A DNA stretch of 64,000 nt from Kitasatospora sp. SUK 42 (GTDB taxonomy: Bacteria; Actinomycetota; Actinomycetes; Streptomycetales; Streptomycetaceae), in the NCBI RefSeq assembly GCF_015776785.2, contig NZ_LFMD02000003.1, positions 926,823 through 990,822 of the forward strand, given 5' to 3'. The position numbers were made by a program, and so were the translations under genes. A model generated the notes under the pieces. The model saw nothing but the letters and a program-made list of their open reading frames with translations, was not told the DNA's origin and made no database searches. Each line of letters starts with the position of its first letter. The stretch's first letter is position 1. This document shows, one piece after another, positions 58,161-64,000 of this stretch.

Positions 58161-58298
58161 CGACCACTTTGTCCACTCTTTGCCATGATCACCTAATTTG
58201 ATCCCTTTACTATCGATTCAGCGAGTTTGAACGGCAATGAAGCATCGATTCGCAATTTCCAGGAGCCGTCTGCCTTTGATCATGAGGAGCACCCCGCC

Positions 58299-59732
58299 AT
58301 GCCCGACGTCATGCACGACTGGATCGTGCTCCGCCAGGACGTCATCGTCTGGTTCGCCGGACTGATCTCCCTGGCGCTCGTCGGCTACATGGCCCTCGTC
58401 TTCGGACGCTTCCTCGTGTACTGGGCCGGCTCCCGCCACGCCTTCCGGCACAACCTGCCCGCCGAGCCCGGCGACCCGTCCGCCTTCCAGTGGCACCTGG
58501 TCATCCCCTGCCGCGACGAGGAGGCCGTGGTCACCCAGACCCTGGACGGCCTGCGGACCAGCGCGCCCGGGGCCCACCTGTGGGTGATCGACGACGACAG
58601 CGAGGACGCCACCCGCGAGCTCGTCCTCGCCGCCGCGGCCCACGACCCGCGCGTCCACCTCGTCCAGCGCCGCCGCCCGCACGCCCGGATCGGCAAGGGC
58701 GCCGCGCTCAACGCCGCCTACCGCGAGATCTCCGCCTGGCTCCCCGAGTCCACCGACCGCTCCCGGGTGGTGATCGGCGTCGTCGACGCCGACGGCCGGC
58801 TCGACCCGGGCACCCTCGACCAGGTCTGCAACCCCAAGGCGCTCGGCCGCCCCGACACCGGCGCGGTGCAGATCGGCGTCCGGATGCGCAACGCCGACGA
58901 CGAGCGCCCGCTGCCCGGCCGCGGCCGCACCGCCAACGCCCTCGCCCGCGCGCTCGTGCGGATGCAGGACGTCGAGTTCCAGGCCAACAACACCGGCATG
59001 CAGCTGCTGCGCCGCCGCACCGGCAGCGTCGGCCTCGGCGGCAACGGCCAGTTCGTCCGGCTCTCCGCGCTCGACTCGCTCACCGTCGAGGAGGGCCGGG
59101 CCGGCCGCCCGTGGCCCGAGCGCGCCCTACTGGAGGACTACGAGTCCGGCCTCGACCTGCGGCTGGCCGGCTGGCGGCTCACCCACGTCACCGAGGCCCA
59201 GGTCTCCCAGGAGGCCCTGATCTCGCTGCGCCGCTTCCTCACCCAGCGCACCCGCTGGGCCCAGGGCAACATGCAGTGCCTGCGCTACACCGGCCGGGTG
59301 CTGCGCTCACCGCACTACACCCCGTCCGGCAAGGCCGAGGTGATGTACACCTTCCTGCAGCCCGTGGTCTGCGTGCTGCTGGTGCTGCTCTTCCCGCTGT
59401 CCCTCGGGATCACCGGCGCCGGGCTGGTGCTCTTCCCCGCCGAGACCGTCGAGTTCCAGCTCCGGTTCGGCCCGTGGATGCTGCTCGCCTTCGCGCTCGC
59501 CGCGCTGCCGATGGTCCTCTGGGGCCTCGCCTACCGCAAGGCCGTCCACCCCGACCGCCGCCGGCTCACCGGGCTGGTCTGGGGCCTCCTGGTCTGGCTC
59601 TACGCCTACCACCTGTTCGTGGTCGCGACCCGGGCCGCCCTACGGATGCTGCTCGGCCGCAACGGCTGGGCCAAGACCCGGCGCAACGCCGAGAAGGTCG
59701 CCCTCGGCGCCCCGACCGCGCTCGAATCCTGA
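58299..59732 (+). CDS. Membrane family-2 glycosyltransferase (processive, chitin/cellulose-synthase-like)
   Basis: A 477-residue GT-A protein. A membrane helix lies at about residues 16-45, the catalytic domain starts WHLVIPCRDEEAVV (about 67), with VIDDDSEDAT for UDP binding (about 95) and VVDADGRL for the second Asp (about 165). A catalytic ED is seen in LLEDYESGL, and the QxxRW acceptor/processivity motif TQRTRWAQGN near 316. Three to four C-terminal helices follow. The layout is that of PgaC/NodC/cellulose synthase-like enzymes exporting a beta-linked polymer. ATG 58299 has GAGGAG at good spacing; a TTG at 58227 would add a non-conserved tail. Followed by a UDP-GlcNAc 2-epimerase. Confidence 0.92.
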   Translation: MPDVMHDWIVLRQDVIVWFAGLISLALVGYMALVFGRFLVYWAGSRHAFRHNLPAEPGDPSAFQWHLVIPCRDEEAVVTQTLDGLRTSAPGAHLWVIDDDSEDATRELVLAAAAHDPRVHLVQRRRPHARIGKGAALNAAYREISAWLPESTDRSRVVIGVVDADGRLDPGTLDQVCNPKALGRPDTGAVQIGVRMRNADDERPLPGRGRTANALARALVRMQDVEFQANNTGMQLLRRRTGSVGLGGNGQFVRLSALDSLTVEEGRAGRPWPERALLEDYESGLDLRLAGWRLTHVTEAQVSQEALISLRRFLTQRTRWAQGNMQCLRYTGRVLRSPHYTPSGKAEVMYTFLQPVVCVLLVLLFPLSLGITGAGLVLFPAETVEFQLRFGPWMLLAFALAALPMVLWGLAYRKAVHPDRRRLTGLVWGLLVWLYAYHLFVVATRAALRMLLGRNGWAKTRRNAEKVALGAPTALES

Positions 59733-59790
59733 GCCGCCCCGGTACCCCCTCCCCCGCCGCCCCGCACCTCCTCCCCCACCGGAGCCCCCC

Positions 59791-60936
59791 TTGAGCACCT
59801 GCCTGCCGCCGTCCAGCGTCGCCGTCGTCCTCGGCACCCGCCCCGAACTGGTCAAGCTCGCCCCGCTGATCCACGAACTCGGCGACGCCACCCGGCTGGT
59901 GCACACCGGTCAGCACTGGGACGAGGCGATGTCCGGCCGGTTCCTGCGCGACCTGAACCTGCCCCGGCCGGAGCTGCTCACCGGGGTCGGCGGCCGCCCC
60001 CGGGCCGGCCAGATCGCCCAGTCCCTCGGCCAGTTGGACGCCGCCTTCGCCGAGGACCGCCCCGCCGCCGTGGTCGTCCAGGGCGACACCAACGCCACCC
60101 TCGCCGGAGCACTGGCCGCCAACGCCCGGGAGATCCCGCTGGTGCACGTCGAGGCCGGGCTGCGCAGCTACGACCGGGCGATGCCCGAGGAGCACAACCG
60201 GGTGATGGTCGACCACGTCTCCGACCTGCTCTGCGCCGCCACCGAGGACAACGTCGCCAACCTGCGCGCCGAGTCGCTCGACCAGGGCCGGATCGAGCTC
60301 ACCGGCAACACCGTGGTCGAGGTGGTCCGCCGTCAGCTGCCGGACGGGGCGGCCCGCGCCGCGCTGCTCGCCGGGCACGGACTGCGCCCGGACGGATACG
60401 TGCTGGCCACCGTGCACCGCCCGGAGAACACCGACACCGCCGAGGCGCTCGGCGCGGTGCTCGCCGAGCTGGACCGGATCGCCGGGGCCGGCACCCCCGT
60501 GCTGTTCCCGATGCACCCGCGCACCCGGGCCGCCGTCGAGCGCTTCGGGCTGGACGGCCTGCTGGAGCGCCTGGCCGTCACCGGGCCGGTCGGCTACGGC
60601 GACTTCCTGGGCCTGGCGAGCCACGCCGCGCTGCTGGTCTCCGACTCCGGCGGCGTGCAGGAGGAGTGCACCGTCCTCGGCCGCCCGCTGCTGGTGGTGC
60701 GCCGCTCCACCGAGCGCCCGGAGGCGGTGGCGGCGGGCTTCGCCGCGCTCGTGCAGCCCGGCGAGGAGCTGGGCGGGCTGGCCCGTGCCTGGCTGTCCGA
60801 CACCCCCGACCGGCTGGCCCGGCTCGCGGCCACCCCGAGCCCGTACGGCGACGGCCGCGCCTCGGCCCGGATCGCCGCGCTGACCAGCGCACTCGCCGGG
60901 CCCGGCCGGGCCGGGGCCGTGCCGCTGGCCGCGTAG
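59791..60936 (+). CDS. wecB: UDP-N-acetylglucosamine 2-epimerase (non-hydrolysing)
   Basis: A 381-residue WecB/MnaA-type enzyme making UDP-ManNAc from UDP-GlcNAc. Family motifs are VVLGTRPELVKLAPL, VVVQGDTNATL, HVEAGLRSYDRAMPEEHNR and SDSGGVQEECTVLGRP. TTG 59791 start with GGAG six bases before. It follows the glycosyltransferase by 58 bases on the same strand and very likely supplies it, which would point to a ManNAc-containing surface polymer. Confidence 0.93.
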   Translation: MSTCLPPSSVAVVLGTRPELVKLAPLIHELGDATRLVHTGQHWDEAMSGRFLRDLNLPRPELLTGVGGRPRAGQIAQSLGQLDAAFAEDRPAAVVVQGDTNATLAGALAANAREIPLVHVEAGLRSYDRAMPEEHNRVMVDHVSDLLCAATEDNVANLRAESLDQGRIELTGNTVVEVVRRQLPDGAARAALLAGHGLRPDGYVLATVHRPENTDTAEALGAVLAELDRIAGAGTPVLFPMHPRTRAAVERFGLDGLLERLAVTGPVGYGDFLGLASHAALLVSDSGGVQEECTVLGRPLLVVRRSTERPEAVAAGFAALVQPGEELGGLARAWLSDTPDRLARLAATPSPYGDGRASARIAALTSALAGPGRAGAVPLAA

Positions 60937-60942
60937 GTGCTC

Positions 60943-60969
60943 TTGACAGTCGAATTGGTCTACTCCACC
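60943..60969 (+). promoter_or_regulatory. Chitinase promoter with DasR-like operator
   Basis: TTGACA at 60943 is a perfect -35. The stretch ATTGGTCTACTCCACC at 60954-60969 matches the DasR operator consensus AGTGGTCTAGACCACT at 12 of 16 bases and covers the spacer toward a weak -10. DasR controls chitin genes in Streptomyces, responding to glucosamine-6-phosphate. Confidence 0.6.
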
Positions 60970-61098
60970 TTGTGAGGCAAGTCTCCGTTCCCAACAGGGA
61001 CTTGAGCTGTCGGTAGCTCCCGCACGCGCACCATCGACACCCCCGGACGGCGCTCCCCCACAGGGCGCCGCCGGGCCTCCCCCACTGGAGATGGAGTC

Positions 61099-62649
61099 AT
61101 GCCACCTGCCCGACACCGGCGCCCGCGCGCCGTCCACTCCCTGCTCGCCGGGGCGAGCGCCATCGCCCTCGGCCTGGGCGGACTCGTCCTGGCCAACGGC
61201 CCCGGCGCCCACGCCGCCGACACCGACCTGATCACCAACGGCGGCTTCGAGACCGGCAACCTCAGCGGCTGGACCTGCACCAACGGCACCGTCCAGAGCA
61301 CCACCGCGCACTCCGGCACCTACGCCCTGCAGTCCACCCCGGGCGCGGGCGACACCGGCGAGTGCACCCAGACCGTCGCCGTGCAGCCCTCCTCCACGTA
61401 CACCCTGAGCTCCTGGGTGCAGGGCTCGTACATCTACCTCGGTGCCCGCGGCACCGGCGGCACCGACCCCAGCACCTGGACCAGCTCGCCGAGTTGGACC
61501 CAGCTGTCGACCTCCTTCACCACCGGTCCGGGCACCACCAGCGTCACCGTCTACCTGCACGGCTGGTACGGGCAGCAGCCCTTCCTCGCCGACGACGTCT
61601 CCCTGCTCGGGCCCGGCGGCACGCCGTCCTCCCCCAGCCCGACCGGCTCCTCCTCCCCGAGCCCCAGCCCGACCGGCACCGGCACCGGCAGCCCCTCCCC
61701 CACCGGCACCGGCAGCGGCAGCCCGACCGCCACCTCCACCGGGAAGCCGCCCGGCCTGCCCAAGCACATCCTCACCGGCTACTGGCAGAACTTCGACAAC
61801 GGCGCCACCGTGCAGCGGATCAGCGACGTCCCGGCCGCCTACGACGTCATCGCGGTCTCCTTCGCCGACGCCACCACCACGCCCGGCGGCCTGAGCTTCA
61901 CCCTCGACCCGACGCTCTCCTCCCACCTCGGCGGCTACACCGACGCCCAGTTCAAGGCCGACATCGCGGCCAAGCGGGCGGCCGGAAAGCGCGTGGTGCT
62001 CTCGATCGGCGGCCAGAACGGCACGGTCTCGGTGAGCGATTCCACCTCCGCCGCCAACTTCGCCAACAGCGCCTGGACGCTGATGCAGAACTACGGCTTC
62101 GACGGGATCGACATCGACCTGGAGAACGGCATCAACTCCACCTACATGGCGCAGGCGCTGCATTCCCTGGCCGCAAAGGCGGGAAGCGGGTTCATCCTCA
62201 CCATGGCGCCGCAGACCATCGACATGCAGTCGACCGGGATGGAGTACTTCAAGCTGGCGCTGAACGTGAAGGACATCCTCACCATCGTCAACATGCAGTA
62301 CTACAACTCCGGCGCGATGAACGGCTGCGACGGCAACGTCTACTCGCAGGGCACCGAGAACTTCCTCACCGGCCTGGCCTGCATCCAGCTCAAGGGCGGG
62401 CTGCGGCCCGACCAGGTGGGCCTCGGGGTGCCGGCCTCCACCAGCGCGGCGGGCGGCGGCTACGTCGACCCGGGCGTCGTCAACAGCGCGCTGGACTGCC
62501 TGGCCGCCGGCACCGGCTGCGGCAGCTACAAGCCGGACACCACCTGGCCCGGCATCGGCGGGGCGATGACCTGGTCGACCAACTGGGACGCCAAGGCGGG
62601 CAACCCGGTCGCCAACACCATCGGCGGCCACCTGCACGCCATGCCGTAG
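61099..62649 (+). CDS. Secreted family-18 chitinase with N-terminal carbohydrate-binding module
   Basis: A 516-residue enzyme. Residues 1-40 are a signal peptide cut after AHA. A CenC/CBM4_9-like beta-sandwich (ITNGGFETGNLSGW, about 45-170) is followed by a Ser/Thr/Pro/Gly linker (about 175-222). The GH18 barrel contains the catalytic DGIDIDLE at 335-342, with Glu 342 the proton donor. It hydrolyses chitin outside the cell. ATG 61099 with GGAGATGG upstream. Its promoter has a -35 and a DasR-like operator, so GlcNAc-type control is likely. Next to the epimerase but with its own promoter. Confidence 0.95.
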   Translation: MPPARHRRPRAVHSLLAGASAIALGLGGLVLANGPGAHAADTDLITNGGFETGNLSGWTCTNGTVQSTTAHSGTYALQSTPGAGDTGECTQTVAVQPSSTYTLSSWVQGSYIYLGARGTGGTDPSTWTSSPSWTQLSTSFTTGPGTTSVTVYLHGWYGQQPFLADDVSLLGPGGTPSSPSPTGSSSPSPSPTGTGTGSPSPTGTGSGSPTATSTGKPPGLPKHILTGYWQNFDNGATVQRISDVPAAYDVIAVSFADATTTPGGLSFTLDPTLSSHLGGYTDAQFKADIAAKRAAGKRVVLSIGGQNGTVSVSDSTSAANFANSAWTLMQNYGFDGIDIDLENGINSTYMAQALHSLAAKAGSGFILTMAPQTIDMQSTGMEYFKLALNVKDILTIVNMQYYNSGAMNGCDGNVYSQGTENFLTGLACIQLKGGLRPDQVGLGVPASTSAAGGGYVDPGVVNSALDCLAAGTGCGSYKPDTTWPGIGGAMTWSTNWDAKAGNPVANTIGGHLHAMP

Positions 62650-62661
62650 CGGCCCTCCGGC

Positions 62662-62696
62662 GGCCCGGGCCCGGGGGTCAGCCCCCGGCCCGGGCC
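62662..62696. terminator. Chitinase terminator overlapping the end of the next gene
   Basis: GGCCCGGGCC-C-GGGGG and CCCCC-GGCCCGGGCC arms with one bulged C; covers the last codons of the convergent gene. Confidence 0.65.
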
Positions 62697-63202
62697 TCCG
62701 GGACGTGCGCGGTGCCGCCGTGCCGGCGGCGCAACTCGGCGGTGATCTCGTCCAGTTCGCCCTCGGGCAGCAGCGGCAGCATCATCGCCACGCCCTGCAG
62801 CAGACCGCCGAGCAGGTAGGTGGTGTCCGGGGTCGAGGCGACCAGGCCGCGCACCTCGGCGACCTCGCCGGCCGCGACCGCCTCGATCAGCTGGGCGGCG
62901 TTCGCGGTCTCCTCGTCCACCTGGACCGCGCCGGTGTCCTCCGGCGCCCGCCGGGCCATCGCCCGCAGCACCCGGTCGCCGACCTCGGGAGCGTACGCCT
63001 TGCGGACGGCCTCGGCGGCGATCCAGGCCAGCAGGGTGGCCACCTCCCGCTCGACGTTCTCCTCGAACAGCAGGTCCAGCTCGTGGTCGAACGCGATCTG
63101 GTTCCCGTGCCGGAAGGCGAGCAACAGCGTCGCCGCCCTGGCCTTGGCCTCCTCGACCGCCTCGGCAGGCAGTTCCTGGGCCAACTCCTCGGTCACCACC
63201 AC
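62678..63202 (-). CDS. Conserved hypothetical protein, alpha-helical
   Basis: A 174-residue acidic protein. Three consecutive GTG codons (63202, 63199, 63196) can start it; GGAGG lies 8 bases before the first. It is helical throughout, with VTEELAQELPAEAVEEAKARAATLLLAFRHG, LDLLFEENVEREVATLLAWIAAEAVRKAY and ATPDTTYLLGGLLQGVAMMLPLLPEG-like segments. No enzyme motif, signal peptide or membrane helix. Low-level resemblance to ankyrin-free regulatory helices only. It is downstream of valS on the same strand but separated by 320 bases. Confidence 0.7.
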   Translation of the reverse strand: MVVTEELAQELPAEAVEEAKARAATLLLAFRHGNQIAFDHELDLLFEENVEREVATLLAWIAAEAVRKAYAPEVGDRVLRAMARRAPEDTGAVQVDEETANAAQLIEAVAAGEVAEVRGLVASTPDTTYLLGGLLQGVAMMLPLLPEGELDEITAELRRRHGGTAHVPEARAGG

Positions 63203-63466
63203 GCCATGCCCTCCCGTTCGTCGCTCAGCAGGAACGCTCAGCGGAAACACCTTCGGAAACTCCGTGCACACCGTACACATCGGACCTGCAAACTTCCGCG
63301 AACGCGCGCGGGCAAGACCGGAATCAATTCGCTCGGAATAGGACCTCACCCGGTCCGGGATGAATATTCGCCGGAAGGGAGCAATGCGGCTGGGCTATTA
63401 GGCGTAGCGAAAACAGACCCTGGAAGACGCGCCGGGAGACACCCCGGACGACGCGCCGGGAAACGC
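63203..63466 (-). other. AT-richer gap between valS and the hypothetical gene
   Basis: 264 bases without a gene. It contains two imperfect copies of a roughly 25-bp word with GACGCGCCGGGA at 63427 and 63451, and AT-rich blocks (TATTCATCC, TAATAGCC on the minus strand) that may hold the hypothetical gene's promoter. Nothing conclusive. Confidence 0.4.
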
Positions 63467-63507
63467 CGAGGGGCCGCACCCCGCGCGTCGCGGAGTGCGG
63501 CCCCTCG
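63467..63507 (-). terminator. Terminator of valS
   Basis: Perfect outer arms CGAGGGGCCGCAC / GTGCGGCCCCTCG with inner CCGCG/CGCGG around CGT, 14 bases past the valS stop. Confidence 0.85.
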
Positions 63508-63521
63508 TCGGCTCGGGCGGA

Positions 63522-64000
63522 TCAGCCCTGCGGCAGCGCCGCCAGCTGGGCGGTGATCCGGGCGATGTCGGCCTCGGCGGCCTCCTGACGGCCCCGGATC
63601 TTGGCGACCACGTCGTCCGGCGCCTTGGCCAGGAAGGCCTCGTTGCCGAGCTTGGCGGTGGTCTGGGTCTTCTCCTTCTCGGCGGCCGCGAGGTCCTTGG
63701 CGAGGCGCTTGCGCTCCGCCGCGACGTCGATGGTGCCGGAGAGGTCCAGCGAGACGGTGGCACCGGCGACCGGCAGCGAGGCGGTGGCCGCGAAGCCCTC
63801 CTCGGGGACGGTCAGCCGCAGCAGCGAGCGGATCGCGTCCTCGTGGACGGCCAGCACGGTGCCGGCCAGCTCCAGCTGTGCCGGGACCCGCTGCGCGGGC
63901 TGGAGACCCTGGTCCGAACGGAACCGGCGGACCTCGGTGACCACCTGCTGGAGCGTGGCGATCTCCGACTCGGCGGCCGCGTCACGGTAGCCGCCGTCCT
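63522..64000 (-). CDS. valS: Valyl-tRNA synthetase, C-terminal end (5' part beyond the window)
   Basis: The frame stays open to the window edge. The visible 159 residues comprise the end of the anticodon-binding domain (IATLQQVVTEVRRFRSDQGLQPAQRVPAQL) and the ValRS-specific C-terminal coiled-coil arm (AERKRLAKDLAAAEKEKTQTTAKLGNEAFLAKAPDDVVAKIRGRQ), which clamps the tRNA elbow. The remaining 5' portion with HIGH and KMSKS motifs is outside. Order folC-valS matches related genomes. Confidence 0.93.
   Translation of the reverse strand, partial: DGGYRDAAAESEIATLQQVVTEVRRFRSDQGLQPAQRVPAQLELAGTVLAVHEDAIRSLLRLTVPEEGFAATASLPVAGATVSLDLSGTIDVAAERKRLAKDLAAAEKEKTQTTAKLGNEAFLAKAPDDVVAKIRGRQEAAEADIARITAQLAALPQG

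Noticed and set aside
62820..63341. Plus-strand frame over the hypothetical gene near valS
   Set aside because: Antisense shadow; the minus-strand frame has the ribosome site and helical protein-like composition.

Overview
The window is a 64-kb piece of very high-GC actinobacterial chromosome. Gene content, order and start/stop habits (many GTG and some TTG starts, GGAGG-type ribosome sites, tightly packed operons) fit Streptomycetaceae (Streptomyces or Kitasatospora). The order lepA, rpsT, holA, comEC, comEA, leuS, rsfS/nadD, proA/proB, obg, rpmA, rplU, rne, rodA, mrdA, mreDCB, ndk, folC, valS is the conserved core block I know from this family, so most of the window is chromosomal core and not an island. 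I see no transposase, integrase, prophage, plasmid origin or CRISPR array.

Layout. 1-5.1 kb (+): a heterodimeric ABC exporter, then an ECF41/SigJ-type sigma factor and its oxidoreductase partner. 5.2-19.8 kb: translation and DNA-uptake genes, mostly on the minus strand (lepA, holA, comEC, comEA, a DegV protein, leuS), with rpsT and small genes on the plus strand. leuS carries a leader-peptide attenuator. 20.2-25.7 kb: a cytoplasmic regulator, two identical tRNA-Ala(GGC) genes on either side of a divergent MFS pump/XRE regulator pair, and a histidine phosphatase apparently starting at CTG. 25.2-28.9 kb: the nadD-LCP-rsfS-phosphatase operon and two tiny membrane proteins. 29.2-35.4 kb: an M48 protease, two membrane proteins sharing a new-looking N-terminal motif, and proA/proB. 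35.7-44.9 kb: obg, rpmA, rplU, rne and two radical-SAM-associated genes. 45.4-49.2 kb: accessory enzymes (M14 peptidase, SGNH hydrolase, MarR regulator, nitroreductase). 49.2-58.1 kb: the cell-shape operon mreBCD-mrdA-rodA, ndk, and folC with a DUF4233 gene. 58.3-62.6 kb (+): the most accessory-looking part, with a processive glycosyltransferase, UDP-GlcNAc 2-epimerase and secreted GH18 chitinase. 62.7-64 kb (-): an unknown gene and the 3' end of valS.

How the parts connect. The mre/mrd/rodA set with the LCP protein serves envelope building, and an ECF-type promoter motif upstream of mreB suggests envelope-stress control. lepA, leuS, rpsT, rplU, rpmA, obg, rsfS, rne, valS and the tRNA genes form a translation-centred neighbourhood. 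The glycosyltransferase/epimerase/chitinase cluster turns on N-acetylglucosamine chemistry, and the chitinase has a DasR-like operator over its promoter.

Most striking items: the leuS attenuator, the ECF41-type promoter exactly before the oxidoreductase, the DasR-like site before the chitinase, DnaA boxes before comEA, the sigma-E-like motif before mreB, a CTG start on the histidine phosphatase, a G-quadruplex inside the hairpin after comEC, and a 26-bp perfect palindrome after proA. Everything here comes from reading the sequence and recalling families; no database search or folding program was run.
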